Shown: positions 37,190 through 50,660 of the stretch, in pieces | How positions within the stretch are numbered: the stretch's first letter is position 1 | Layout: every line of letters starts with the position of its first letter | Source: Cymbidium sinense | Taxonomy: Eukaryota > Streptophyta > Magnoliopsida > Asparagales > Orchidaceae | Length of the DNA stretch: 64,000 bases | Direction of reading: 5' to 3' | Assembly (NCBI GenBank): GCA_021442155.1 | Contig: CM038228.1 | Span: forward strand, 83,592,114-83,656,113 | Made by a program: the position numbers and the translations under genes | The notes under the pieces: model-generated | What the model was told of the DNA's origin: nothing | The model's database searches: none | Seen by the model: only the letters and a program-made list of their open reading frames with translations

Positions 37190-40100
37190 TTAATTACTTC
37201 CTAAAGAATGAAATTTCTTATGAATACTCTCGATTAAAGTAGCAATTAAAGTCTCAAAAGATTTCAATATTAAGATTATCAAATGATTTGTTATATTGGA
37301 AAATCAAGTGGGAAAACTCAAGGAGAAGACTTATTATTGAAGCCAGGGAAACAAAAGAAATTCTCATGATACTAGAAACCTAGTGAGCATTCCAATATAT
37401 CCTATGGTTGGGTTTATATGTTTGAAATTGAAGAGATTTATTTTATTTGAGTTTAAATTTTATTAGATTACCAGGGCTTATAATACACCAACACAAGATT
37501 ATGGAAATGCCTAAGATGTGAGGATTTATGCTAGTAGCCTGAAGAAAATAGCAATCTCAGATCCTAGATCTAGGAAGCTTTGGCATAAGCCAAAGCATGA
37601 CCTTAGTCTAAGCGAAGATGGGCATATAGTTTACCTCCACAAGAGAGGATAAACCACCTGACTGCTAGGCTTACAACCACTTAGAGTGACACCTATCTCC
37701 TCCTATGCTTTAAATCCATGTAGTCTGGTCATATAAATTGCAAGATAGCTAGGGTAGTTATTATTTAAAAGAGACTAAATTCCTTAAACCCACTTCCTAG
37801 GAGACTAGAGCATGAGTGGTATGAGCAATGACTTAATCTATAAATACAAATAATTTCAAATTTTGTTTGATTTTGGACACTTCATTTGGACAAAGGCTTT
37901 AAGATTTTTATATGACTTAATGTAAGATGAAAATGGATTATGAGCTAAATCAACATGAAAGAGGTGTTTTCTAACACATAAGAGGCCCTCAAAGGTTAAG
38001 CCTTCCCCTATCGTGCAAGGATGGAAACCCTCTCTTAGCAAGAGTGAAATAATATGATATGAATGTTGTGAAACATTCAACCATTCAGCTAGGGGGTTGC
38101 TAAATCTTTTAATTATCTTATTTAATGCCTAGGCTTTATAATGAGATTATGAGTTGTAGAAAATTTTAGTTATGAGTTATAGTTGGGTAGAAAATTTATT
38201 TTTTCCTAAGAGCTTAATCGCATTCAAGCCACATATTAAATCATCAAACATATAAGAAACTAAGAAAAGCATGACATTTCTAATGCACAATTTTAAACAT
38301 ATCATCAATCAATTTTATAAAACTAGCATGAAAGAAAAATTGGCTGGTGTGGTCGGGTGCTATCGCACAGCTTGAAAAATAAAAGACGGGTAGCCGAGCT
38401 TTACCCTTACACAACCCAAAAAATGAAAGAATAATTACAATTATAATGAATGAATGCTATGGGGGGTCTTCATATCTTCATTTCTCCTTCATTCTTCATG
38501 TCTCTTCCTTCTTTTTTGATTTGATTTGCTCCACTTCAAAGGCATCATAGGGCCTCCCAAGATAAAGTCTTCTAGCCAATGTTCATCTTTATCCCCCATA
38601 ACACTAATTCTAATTCTTAATTATTAAATTACATTAAGAATAAGAAAAGTAAATCTAACTACACCTGCAAAATAGAGGTTAGCTAAACATTCATACAACC
38701 CAAGCAGTTATATTTATAATTTGGACTTAGCACCATACACATGGGTAACCAAGCCCACCTATCCTAACTTGAATTATGCTTAGGGGCTTAAGCAACCTAC
38801 AAAGAGAGCATTTATATTCATTTTTAAGTGGCTCCTTATGGACAATCCCCTGCAAAAAAATAACATTAGGCTAACAATAGCTTACCATCCAGTCTACGAA
38901 GTATACACCCTAACATCCAGTCTAAAATATTACATCATAAACAAAAACATACATCAAACCAAGCACCACCCTAACATAAAACTAGAAGTGGTGACTTAAT
39001 TCTAATGTGTGTGTTAAGGCTTGTGTGGTATGTCTTGCTAAGCATTAAAGTTGTAGTTCTCTAATTATAGAAAATTTTAATTTAGCATGAAGGAATGATT
39101 TCACTTAAATTTGTTTAATTGATTTGAGAATTTTAATTTGTGTTTTCTTTATTTCATTTGACTACTACACTAAGCTATAAAAAGAGAAAAGATTCCCTCT
39201 TTCATCCCTACCTTAAGCCACTTTCTAAAGCATGTTAATTTGATTTAGTTCTCTTTAGTGAATGACTTATTACACATTTTAGATTAATCCTAAGTTTAGG
39301 TTCACTTTAAATAATTTCATTCAATGTGAAAGGCTTCTTAAGATTAATCTAATTGAAATAATCACATGATTTATGTTCAATCATTCCTTTCCATCACATA
39401 ACATGCATATAATTTAATCCTAACTGTATCTATACATACTACATATTTTAGCACACTTAAATGATGAATGTAGATGTCCATATTTGAAGGTTATATTTCT
39501 TATTTGATTAAATTATTTAATCATGTTAATTTAGAGATTTATCCAAATTATTATACAAAAAGACATAAGAATGAAATTAAATAGGTACATGTCATTATTA
39601 AACTAGGGAAGTGAGGGAATCAAATAACCTCCTTAGGGTTAAAAACCTCATATTCCCGGGATGTCCAAACTGTATTCCCATTTGCATTTAAACATATGTA
39701 AATTCATATGTAAGAACATAAGGAAGGAGACCCCAAATCATATGGCTAATTAATTCAATCACTTAGTCTATTATGAATGCATGCATTTTTAGTAGAAAAG
39801 AGGGATTTTCATCCTTTAGCCACACATACATACACATGTAAAGAGAAATAAGCAAGTACATAAATTTGTTAAAACCAAGGAAGTGAGGCAATCAAATGAC
39901 CTCTTTGGGGCTAGTTAACATCTTGTATTCGAGATGTCCGACTATACTTTTATCTCTCATATAAATGTATATGTAAATAAGAGAAAGAAAATCAAGAAAA
40001 AATTACATTTTATTTGATTAGAACATTTATGTATGTGAAACAAAATATCATTCCAATTCTAATGTAGGAACACGTAAATGAAATCAAATAAGTGCGCTGA

Positions 40101-40299
40101 CCTCACTTTTTTAGGAAGTCTTCAACCTCCTCAGAGATCTAGGACTCTTATAGACACTAGGAGCTCCTTAGTTTTAAGACACTTCTAGTGATTAAGTGGA
40201 CACTTAAGCTTAAAGGCTTAGAAGGATTAATCATAATTAGGCCTTGCCTTAAGACTTAAGGGAATCATCCACCCTATGGCTTAAGCCTAATCCATATGC

Positions 40300-42470
40300 A
40301 CCTTCTCCAATCCAACCCAAATTCAAATCTCAAACCAAACCTCACATTCCAATTCATATTCCAAATCCAAATTTAAACTCCAAATCATTTGATTGAAATC
40401 CATGATCAAACTCAAATTTAAAATCTTTTTAAGCCCTTTGATTTCATCTTATGGACTTTGCCTTAGCCAAATTCAAATCAATCCCAATTCATTTGATTTT
40501 CTCAAATATCAATTCAATCCTTCAATCAAATTATCAAATTCTAATTCAAATCCAACTATAAATGATTCAATCCCATGATCAAATTCAAGTCCAAAATTTT
40601 TCATAATCCTTATGATTGAATTCCATAGACTTAGCCAAATATCCACCCAATTCAGCCCAAATTTGATTGTTCCCTTCATGAATCATTTATATATTCATTT
40701 ATATTCACAAATTTAAATGAAATATAAACCCAAATGACCAAAACTAAACCAAACTAAATCAAACCAAGCCAAGACCCTTCTTAATTCATATGGACCTACC
40801 TCCATAAGCTTAACCAAATCTTAACCCAAATCAACCCAAAATCAATTATTTCTTTGTAAATCAATTATTCATTCATTTATATTCATAAATGTAAATGAAA
40901 CCCACCTTCTGATGACTAAAAATAAATCAAACTAAATTAATTTCCTTCTTAGCTCTTTGACCTACCTCCATGAGCTAGGTCAAATTTGCTTCCAAATCAC
41001 TCCAAACTCAAGTGATTTTCTCATGAATCATTTATATCTTCATTTATATTCCAAAATATAAATGAAATATAAATTCAAATAGTCAAAATCCAAAATCAAA
41101 TCAAAACCCGATTCAAGCCTTTTAAGCCATTTCTTGGACTTGACCAAAACTCACCTAAATCAAGCCAAAACCAATGGATTTTCTCTTGAATAAATCATTC
41201 CTTCAATCATCTATCCAAATATAATTGAAACCTACAATCATCAAACCAAACTCAAGAAACCCAAGTCAAGCCCAAGTTATCCCTTTTAGCTTGAAAACTT
41301 CAAATGAGCCAAAATCCATTAGACTCCAAATTGATTACAATTAGATTTATATTTCAATCATAGGCTCATGTATAAGTTTAACTAAACTTAAATCAAGCCA
41401 AAACTATGTCAATTGACCCATTTAAGTCCAATTGACACAAAGTGGCCTAGAAGACCTTTTTGAGCCTAGTTCTAATCCAACTCAAATTGGATTAAACCAA
41501 GCCCATCCAAGCCTCATATCATGACCAACAATCACCCTAGGATGGTTAATCACCTTGAATTAAGTCAAACCAAGTCAACTTGATCATTTGACCAAGTCAA
41601 CCCTTAGCCCATATGAAACCTAAACTAGCCAAAACTCATCCTACACCAAATTGATTGAAACCCTTAATTGACATCAACCCATAATCAACGTTGGAACATG
41701 ACTTGACCATCAATTGAGCTAAACCAAATCCAATTGGCCATTTGACCCAAGTTGATCCAAATTGACCTAAAAGGTCAAAATAGGTCAAATCATAATCTAA
41801 CTCAAATTGATTGCAACTAATGGCACAAGCTCATTCCAAATTCATTATTGAACTTGACCAAAGCTCCAATTTGGTCAATTGAACCCAACCTAGCCCAAAT
41901 TGACCTTTTAGGTCAAATTAAAATCTGAATTAAATCTAAATTGATCTAAACCAAAGCCTACAATCATTTCTAATTTAACTTGAACAATTACCCAACCCAA
42001 GCTAATTTGGCCAATTTGGTCAAATTGGTCAACTTAGCCCATTTGACATATATGAATCCAAATAAGCCAAAATCAAACCTAGGACAAATTAATTAAAATC
42101 ACTTAGACCAAAACTCTCCATATCATCAACCTAACAAGCCTTGGTTTGACCCAATTTGACCAATTGGTCAACCAAACCTAACATGACCCAAATTGACCCA
42201 TCTGGTCCAATTGAGCCAAAACCCATAAAACTAACCCATGAGACTTTGGAGGCTGACCTAACCCAATCCAAACCCATCCTAGGTTAGCCAAAAATTAGCC
42301 CAAACCCATTTGGAGCCAAGTCTAATTCAAATCCTCCATGGATCCTCTCCCACATTGTATTTTTTCCACTAACGGTAAAGTCCACTCTCCCCTCATCCTT
42401 TGTAGCCATCAAACTTCTAAATGGAGCATCCCTAAACTTCCTAGCCCACTCTAAGTGTGCTAGGACTTAC
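40300..42470. repeat. TTGACC/GGTCAA-rich zone, CAA orientation
   Basis: Low-complexity but not simple tandem sequence built from CCAAATTGACC, CAATTTGGTCAA and AACCCAAATC-like phrases, densest from 41450 to 42250. It includes the perfect 16-base palindrome TTGACCAATTGGTCAA at 42156-42171. It is the reverse complement type of 49262-50660. Confidence 0.8.
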
Positions 42471-42481
42471 CTTGGACCAAA

Positions 42482-42505
42482 GGGAGGTGAGTTAACTCAC
42501 CTCCC
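42482..42505. repeat. Perfect 24-base palindrome
   Basis: GGGAGGTGAGTT followed directly by its exact complement AACTCACCTCCC. It lies at the border between the TTGACC-rich zone and the GC-richer core, as do the palindromes at 49045, 56695 and 60009. Confidence 0.9.
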
Positions 42506-43382
42506 ATGCAAACTGACCACCCATTGGATACAATGAAGGTAATTTGACCAAATCAAGCTTGGAGCCTCCTGCCTTAAATTCTCCCAATCTAGACTAGCCA
42601 CATGGACTTGATGGCGACCACTTGGTGCTCTAATGATGGCTAACCACAAAAAATTAAGCAATCCTCTGTCATCCACCTCGACGAAGGTATATCACTTCGC
42701 ATGGAAATCAAATGATAAATCGTTTGAGCTTCCAAATTTGAGCCTTCTTGCATTCCTAGATGATTCCAAGCTTTCCTCCTTCAATATTTTCCTTCCCTTC
42801 TTCCTCATCTCTACACATCGAGGCTTCTAAGGCTTCCCAGAGTTCTAAACCCACGGGAGTAAGGTTTGTGATCAAAATGCTCCATATAGTGATGAAAGTT
42901 GATCCAGTGAACCAAGGGGAATTATGTGATACTCAGAGCATCATTTCTAGTCGACAAAGGTACCTCCATCAATCCCACCACTAGTCTTGAGCTTCGATGA
43001 GGTAATTTCTCAAAACTATAGAATTAGGGAATTTTTGTTGGTCTTTTGTGAAGAAAATTTTCATGTGAGTCGATCTTGACCATTGGATGTGTGGAGATTC
43101 CTTCCCTAATGGTGTGGGATCATTTTGAAGTTCATCCGAGCTCAAGTGAGCTCAGATCAAATGATTCATGGCAAACGCATTCATATCGTAGGAAGAAGGA
43201 TCATGGGCCATCCATTCCATGGGGAGAACGGATGGCTTTGATCAAATCAAGCTAGATTGAACAATAATGATCAATTCTATGTCCACCGCAATTACTCGCA
43301 GATATGACTACTTTAATAGCCAATCCCACAATGCCATGTGAAAAGAGCACTACGTTAGCACGCCACATGGTGTCAGTGGGAT
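42506..43382. other. GC-richer core of the inverted family E copy
   Basis: Matches 60150-60945 in the same orientation (shared blocks ATCCGAGCTC, GGGCCATCCATTCC / AACTATCCATTCCA, ATGACTACTTTAATAGC, GCCATGTG with CACATGG). Short frames at 42633-42830 and 42760-42984 have no family features and are not kept in the other copy. Confidence 0.6.
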
Positions 43383-43639
43383 TGCGGTGTTTATTTTTGA
43401 TTCATTTGTATATAGGGGGACACCATGCAGATCTCAGGGTTTACTTATTGAGGTGATCGAGTATGACATTAAGGAATAGTGTACTATCTTGAGAGATAAA
43501 AGTCACTATCCTATAATGGATCTAATCACCTAATAAGGACTCTTAAGGAATAATGTGTCTTCAAATATACCAGAGATTTTTCCCCTACTTTATATGGATG
43601 AATAAAGTAGGGTTTATTTAAACTAGGTTCTAAAGTTCC

Positions 43640-43661
43640 CTATAGGGGCAAGCCCCCATAA
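43640..43661. repeat. Family E hairpin
   Basis: Arms CTATAGGGGC and GCCCCCATAA with an AA loop; nearly complete pairing with the outermost pair lost and one A-C mispair. Same arm position as the other copies. Confidence 0.65.
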
Positions 43662-45839
43662 TTACTTGCATCTTAAGAAAAATGAATCCCTTAAGAATTC
43701 TCTCGATTAAAGTAGGCAATTGTTATCTCCAAAGAATTCAAAGATAAGTCATCAATAAATTAGTTGTGTTTTAGAAAATCAAGTAGGATGGATCAAAAGG
43801 GAAGAGTTATTATCAAAATTGAAGGAGATGAGTAGAGAGTGCTCATGATACTAGGAAGCCTAGTGAGCACTCCAATCTATCCTATGGTTGGACTTTATAT
43901 ATTTAAAATTGAGGAGATTTATTTATTTGAGTTGAAATTTTATCAGAAATCTAGGACTTATAATTCCATAATACAAGATTATGAAATTGCCTAAGAGGTG
44001 AGAATTTATGCTTATAGCCTGTAGAAAATGACAGCCTCAGATCCTAAATCTAGGGAGCTTTAGCATGGGCCAAAGCATGACCTAAATCTAAGGCAAAAGT
44101 GGGTATATAGTTTACCTCCACAAGAGAGTAAACCCGCTTAGCTACTTATTAGTGGCAGAGTAATTCCTCACTTCAAATCCATATAAATCCAAGTCTTATG
44201 CTTTTGCAAGATGGCTAAGTTATTATTATTTAGAAAGGAAACCAAGTCCTTAAAGAGACTAGAGCATGTGGGGTATGAATAATGACTTAAATCTAATGTA
44301 AATTTTTATCAAATTTTATTTAATTTGGGACTCTTTATTTTGACACAGGCTATGGGATTTTGTGTGCCTAAATGCATGAGAAGTTTATTATGGGCCAAAT
44401 CAAAAGGGAAAGAGGTGTTCTTCCATTATAGGCTCTCAAAGGTTAAGCCCTTACTATCTGACAAAGATGGAAGCCCTCTCTTAACAAGAGTGAAATAAGA
44501 TGATTATGCATGATATTAAACATACAACATCCAGCTAAAAGTTTGCTAAATATTTTATTATATTGATTTAATGCATAGGCTTTTATATGATGTTATGAGT
44601 TATTTTAGAGGTTTAGTTATGAGTTGTTAGTTTGGTAGAAAATTTAATTTTATCCTAGAGCCTAATCGCATCCAGGTCATACAATAATCACTAATTATAA
44701 ACAAACTATGAAAAGGCATGCTTTTTTTAATGCACAAGCTAAACAAAATATCAAATAATTTTATAAGCTATCATAAAAGAATTAAAGGCCGATGCGGTTG
44801 GGTACCACCGTACAACCCAAAAAGAAACGTGGGTAGCTGAGCTCTACCCTTATACAACCTGGATTATATGAGAATTATTATAATTATAAATGATGAATGT
44901 TATGGGGGTCTTCATTCTTTATTCTTCCTTCTTCATTTGATTTGCTCCATTTCTTCTTCCTTATAGCTTGATTTGGATATTCTTGCTCCAAAGGCATCAC
45001 ATGGTACATAAGAATTGATCTTATAACCAATGCTCATCCTAATCTCCCATAAGACTCATCCTAATCCTAATGCAAAATTACATTAAAAGAAGGAAAGTAA
45101 ATTAAGCTACCTAAAATAAATGTTAAACACACCATACAAGAGTTATATGAATAATTTGGACTTAGCACCCCACACATGGGTAACCAAGCCCACCTATCCT
45201 TACTTAGATTATACTTAGGGGCTAAGCAACCTACACAACAAAAGCATTTATTTATTTTTATTTAGCATCCCCTTAAGCACAACCCCCTGTAGAAAACATG
45301 ATTAAATTTCTACTAAACATCCGCATGCACATACACCCTAACATCCGCCTACAACCATACATCACAAAAATAAGCATACATCAAACCATACACTAACATA
45401 AAGTATTTAATTAATTTGAAGATTTTTTTTAGTTTCATATGGTATACACTTAATTAAGTGTTATAAAGAGAAGAGAGAGAGAATCATCCCTACCTTAAGT
45501 CACTTCTAAAAGTTAATTAATTAATTAATCAATTTTCTTTAGTGAATGGCTTATTATATATTTTGATCAATCCTAAGTTTAGGTTCACTCTAAATGACCT
45601 TATTCAATAAGAAAGATGTCTTAAGATTAATCAAAGTGAGTTACTATCACATAACACATGTTTATTCATTTCTTTCCATCATGTATATCATGCATATGAT
45701 TAAATCCTAAGCATACCTATACATATAATGTATGTCTTAGCACACTTAAATGATGAATGCAAAGAAGTGTGTTTGGGATTTAAATACTTCATTTGATTAA
45801 ATTATAGATGCATGTCTTTTTTAATATAAAAGAAGGATT

Positions 45840-46077
45840 TTTCATCCATTAGCTAAGTACACATTCACATGTATAAATATTTTAAGTGAGCCATTATTCT
45901 GTACCAAGGGCGTAAGGTACAAGACCTACATAGGACTACTTAAAGCCTCGCAGCCCTGGGGTGTCCAAACTAATATACTAATTTTCTTAGATACATACTG
46001 ATGTATAAGCAACTATAAGGATAGAAAAACCCATGAAAAAGTTGTATTTGATTTATGATTCTTATTCATTTATATTC

Positions 46078-46114
<37 letters not shown>

Positions 46115-46240
46115 TAAGTGAGTATGATGTCATTGTTCTACAGTAGGGGCATAAGGTACAAGACCTACTTAGGGCCACTTAAAGCCTCACAGCACCGGGG
46201 TGTCTAGACTAATATACCATTTTTCTCAAATACATGTGAA
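45840..46240. repeat. Tandem pair inside a family E arm, with AT microsatellite
   Basis: Two similar segments (about 45890-45990 and 46130-46225) share AAGGTACAAGACCTAC, TAAAGCCTC and GGGGTGTC and are separated by an (AT)n run at 46085-46112. The inverted counterpart at 62640-63060 has the same pair around a much longer AT run. Confidence 0.75.
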
Positions 46241-48069
46241 TGTACAAAAAGAACCACAAGTCATATTTGATTTGATTATATGATTTACATATGTGATATG
46301 AAATTCTTCTTAAGTCTTAGCATGGAGATGCATAGGGTAGATTTAGATAAATATTGTGTTCTTTTAAAATGAACTATACATTTATAAATCCCATGCAAAT
46401 TCCATATAAGATAAGGAAAGAGAGCTTCATATTGCATATCTTATATTACCAACACATGTAAACTTATAGATATTTGTAATTAACATCATCCCATGTGTTA
46501 TAATTATTTTATAGGCTTTTGAAAATAACTTTTGATTTAATAGTAATAATAGCACAAATATTTTTAATTTAAATCAACACATGCGATTTGACATAAAAGA
46601 AACCATTTTATTTAGTTAATTTTAACAGAAATGAATGCATAATTACATATGGCAAGCAACATTTAACATGATTGTAAAGAAATAAAGGAACATAAGTACA
46701 TGATCTCATTCTTTGCAATTAATTCCTAAGGATAATCATACTAAATAAGATTATTTAAAATGAACCAAAGTTCTTTAATGCCATTTTTATTTTTGAGTTT
46801 GATTTGATTTATGAGATATGAAAGAGGTTTGATGGTCTTAATCACATTCACATGTGTGAGAATTAATTTGATTTAATGAAAAGTAATTAGGTTGATTTTA
46901 TGGATTGATTAAGTTAAGCATGGATTAAATTAATTAATGCCCTCAAGGTAATTAAATAATTATAAGCAAATATGATATAAAACCATATAGAAAAGTGAAT
47001 AGCAATGATCCTAGAAAATGAAAAGGGCCTAATGCAATTGGTTCATAATTATTAATTAATTAAGCTTAAGAAGCTCACTTAATTACTCTTATAATTTTCT
47101 CAAACATATGAGCTAATCATAATTTCATTAGCTTTTCCTTAGGTTATTGAAAACCCAAAGAGCTACCCAAGAGTTAATTAGACAAGTTTTGGAATTATTA
47201 TGATTTCATTTTAATTAATTCATCCATTTAATTAATAAATTAAATCATTAATTAATCCAAATTGATTTAAGTCAAGCGAATGAACTTAAGAGTGGGAAAG
47301 ATGTCCCAATCTCATTCCCATGCTCATTCCTGATTCACAATTTAATTAATATTTTTTTTTATTTAGCATGTTAATTAATCACCTAATTAATTAAGAAAGC
47401 AATTAAGGCTAAGACAACCAATTTCTAATTAACCAAGCAATAAATCCCAAGAAAATTATGGGTAGATGGCATCCTATTAATCAACCTCAAAAGTTTAAAA
47501 TTAATTAACAAGATAATTAAGCTAATTAAGTTTTTAGTTAAACTCAAATTAAGCATTAATTACTATTTAAATTAATTAAAATTAATTTCAAGTTAATATC
47601 CTCTCAAAATACCTTTAAAGTTAGTATTTATTTCTATTTTTTGGATTTTTCAACAATTAGTTATGATTTTTCAAAATTTCAATTGATTAAGATAATTTTC
47701 ATGAAGTTTGTTAATTTATTTTATTAAAATAAATCATTTAAACTTCAAAATTCAATATCTTTCAATTCAGAAATGATTGTGATTTGAAATTTTATGTAGG
47801 TAGATTTGAAAATTTCAATCTTTAACAACAAAGTGTATTTTTAGTTTAATTAATGGAATTTAATTTTTACCAAAACTTAAATTAAGCTTAAACTATCTGG
47901 GGATTTTGGACTTATTTTCTATCAAAATTTGGGGATTTTAGATTTATTGAATTCCTCTAAGAAATTTGAATCCAACGAGCCCTTATTTATAATTTTTCAT
48001 TAAGTATTTTATTTTCTATCAATTTGTTAAGTTTCATGTGATTTAAATAATATTTAAAATCAAAAAAAT
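46241..48069. other. AT zone of family E
   Basis: Dominated by TTAATTAA-like phrases. Matches 54060-55830 in the same orientation and 60960-62480 in inverted orientation (for example AACATGATTG, AACACATGC and TTGACATAAA blocks). Non-coding. Confidence 0.7.
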
Positions 48070-49040
48070 CTAGATTTTCCAACTTAACCCAGTCAGCACT
48101 ACGCTCGGCGCTGATGTGGCAACGTGGCACCGTGTGATTGGGCCGTGATGTTCCATGTGGCACGCGGTGCCGCGGCTTCGCGTGGCATGCGCGTGGAGCG
48201 GAAAATGCAAAATGCTAAATAGTGACCATGACGCCATGATCGATCCGGCGTCAATCACGCATCGGTGGTCCAAATTGATATGGGATGATGGTCGATCATG
48301 TGATCCGGGGTAAAGATGAGGGACTGACCTATCGACCCCCCACGTGGATCGGCAGCTCTTAACTTGGCCCGGGAAAAATGCAAAAAAAATGAAATGATGT
48401 CCAATTGGGCTCATTTTTGCATCGATCTTTGCCAAAAAAAGTTTTATTTCATATTGGGATTAAATAAAATGAAATAATATGTGAGATTTATCTTAGAAAA
48501 AAAATCCTAAAATTACAAGAAAATCATCACAAAAGCAAAAATCCTAAGTCTGGCTATGAGTTTTTAAAGATTATCTCACCGGGGATGATTTTCAATGGTG
48601 GTGATGATCCGAGCATGCTTTGGAATGGGGGAAGAAGCCTTGAATGAGCTGAGACCTCTTTCCTTTCTTCAGAATGATGCCTTCTCCAATCGCCGCTACT
48701 TTCTTGCCAAAATACACTCTTTATTTTTTGGTGTTTTTCACCCTAAAATCAAGTGTGAATGATTGCTAGTTGGTTTGAAAGATCTAAGGGATTAAAAAAG
48801 AGTGGGAGGAGGAGTTCTTCAGCCTTTAATACCTTATGTTTTATTTTTGGCCAAAAATCCTTATTTTTGTTTGATTTTGGTTCCAAAATATTATCATTTG
48901 GCTGTTTGGAAATGGAAGAGAATCATCCTATGTGGCTCATTTTGGTTGGCTAAGGTATGGAAAGTGGCTATCATGAAGGAAAAATGGGTGTCCTAGTAAG
49001 GGGAGGTGGGAGTCCTTTATGCCAAGTGTTCTAATGGGAG
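48070..49040. other. GC-richer core of the complete family E copy
   Basis: Positions 48070-48420 are rich in CG and CACGTGG/GCGTGG-like words, unlike the surrounding AT zone. The equivalent core at 55836-56690 keeps the order (ATCACGC, GGCCG.G, CCATGTGGCAC / CTACATGGCAC, CTCCAATCGCCG.. / TACCAATGGTCATC) but is much less CG-rich. Frames here (48070-48435 minus, 48759-48996 plus) lack family features. Confidence 0.55.
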
Positions 49041-49044
49041 AGGT

Positions 49045-49060
49045 GAGGTGAATTCACCTC
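49045..49060. repeat. Perfect 16-base palindrome
   Basis: GAGGTGAATTCACCTC, at the same border between core and TTGACC zone as in the other copies. Confidence 0.85.
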
Positions 49061-49261
49061 CCTATGAATCATGGCTCCCCCAACTACCTCTTGGGTTAGA
49101 TAATCAGTATTCTTGGTGCTTATGTGGACTAATGGGTGAGTGTCAAGCTAAGAGAAATGACCACTTAGGCAAGTGTGTTTTCTCATGGGATGCCATTGAC
49201 CCAAGGGCAAAGTGGTCATTTGATATTGAATTTGATTTGAGAAGATTTAAAATGAGTCAAA

Positions 49262-50660
49262 AGTGAGTTTGACCAAATTTCATATCATTTGGTTTAATTT
49301 GGGTCAATTTGACCCATTTGGGTCAAATTGAATTAAAATGGGTCAAAATGGGTTAGGTTAACCAATTGGTCAAATTGGGTCAAACCAAGGGTTGGGTCAA
49401 GTTTAAATGATCATTTGGAGTATATTGGTTCAATTGGTTTCAATCAATTTGGTTTAATTTGGATTTTGGCCAATTTGATCCTTTAGGTCAATTTGGGCTA
49501 AGTTGACCAATTTGACACAATTGATCAAATTGGATTGAATCATGGCTTGGTTTTGGTTTGGTTGATCATTTGGAATATATTATAGGCTTTGGTTAAGTTC
49601 AATTTAGATTTGATTGGGTTTTAGGTTGATTTTACCCTTAAGGTCAAATTGGCCTAAGTTGGGTTAGGTTGACCAATTGGTCAAATTGTGCTCAATTGAG
49701 GCTTTGGTCAAGTTTAATATTCAATTTGGAGTGAACTTGAGCCATTCTTCCAATCAATTTGGTTTAGGTTACAATTTGGCTAGTTTGGGTTCATATGGGT
49801 TAAAGGGTTGACTTGGTCAATGGGCTAGGTTGACTTGATTTGACCCAATTCATGATAATTGATTAACCTAGGATGATCAACAATCATGACATGAAGTTTG
49901 GATTGGCTTAATTCACTTTGATTTGAATTAAATTGGATTTTGGCTCATGTAGGTCAAATTAGCCACTTTGGGTTAAGTGAGCAAATTGGGTTTAGTTGGT
50001 TTGATTTTGAGTTAGGTTTGATTTGGTTGAGTTTATATATGAATCTGAGATTGACATATAAAATCAATTGCAATTGGTTTAAGTTCAAATGAGTTTTTGG
50101 CTCATTTGAGTATTTCAAGTTAAATGGGCTAGGTTAGGTTTGACTTGAGTTAATTTTGATTTGGCTAGATGATTGTAGATTTTATTTATATTTGTGAATA
50201 TGAATGAAGGAATGATTGGTTTATAAATAAATCAATCAATTTTGATTTAGTTTAAAGAGGGTTTTGGCTAAGCATATGAAGGTGGTTTATACGGCTTAAG
50301 AATGGATTTTTGAATTTGAATTTGATTATGGATTTCAATCACTTGAAGTTTGGAATTGATTTATGATTTGGAATTTTATTTGAGATTGAATTGATATTTA
50401 AGAAAATAAATTGAATTAGGGTTGATTTGAATTTGGTTAAGACTAACTCCATAAGACAAAATCAAAGGGCTTAGGAAGGGTTTGATTAAGGGCTTTAATC
50501 ATTTGGCTTGGAATTTGATTTATGATTTGAATTTTGCTAAGGCTAAGTCCATTAGACAAAATCAAAGGGCTTAGGAAGGGTTTTTGGAATTTGAATTTGA
50601 GGTTTGGTTCAATTTGCTTTGGATTTGAATTTGAGATTTGATTTGGAAGAAGGAAGCAAG
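49262..50660. repeat. TTGACC/GGTCAA-rich zone, GGT orientation
   Basis: Built from GGGTCAAATTGG, GGTTGACCAATTGGTCAA and similar phrases. By eye I count 13 exact TTGACC or GGTCAA words in 49261-49700. The 16-base palindrome TTGACCAATTGGTCAA occurs at 49669-49684. From about 50250 the zone grades into TTTGAATTTG-like sequence. TTGAC[CT] is the core of the W-box bound by WRKY factors; whether these are bound is unknown. Confidence 0.8.

Larger units (their letters stand above)
36919..43382. mobile_element. Family E copy in inverted internal orientation, right end missing
   Basis: Starts near a degenerate terminus (TTGTTATTTTTATTTTGG) and ACCATGCAGATC, then the arm to about 39640 and a short AT zone. 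Next come the block GACCTCACTTTTTTAGG to about 40290, a CAA-rich zone with many TTGACC/GGTCAA motifs (40300-42470), the palindrome at 42482 and a GC-richer core to 43382. Order and content are the reverse complement of the complete copy at 43383-53966. It stops at CAGTGGGATT where the next copy begins. Inside the arm, two similar segments lie in tandem (about 39560-39800 and 39830-40000). No protein family features were found on either strand. Confidence 0.8.

Noticed and set aside
37856..38080. 74-residue minus-strand frame in a family E arm
   Set aside because: Other arms do not carry it; the frame at 52781-52978 in the inverted arm is on the opposite element strand, so there is no conserved coding strand.
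48070..48435. 121-residue minus-strand frame in the GC-richer core of family E
   Set aside because: The matching core near 55836 does not keep the frame and no motif is recognisable.
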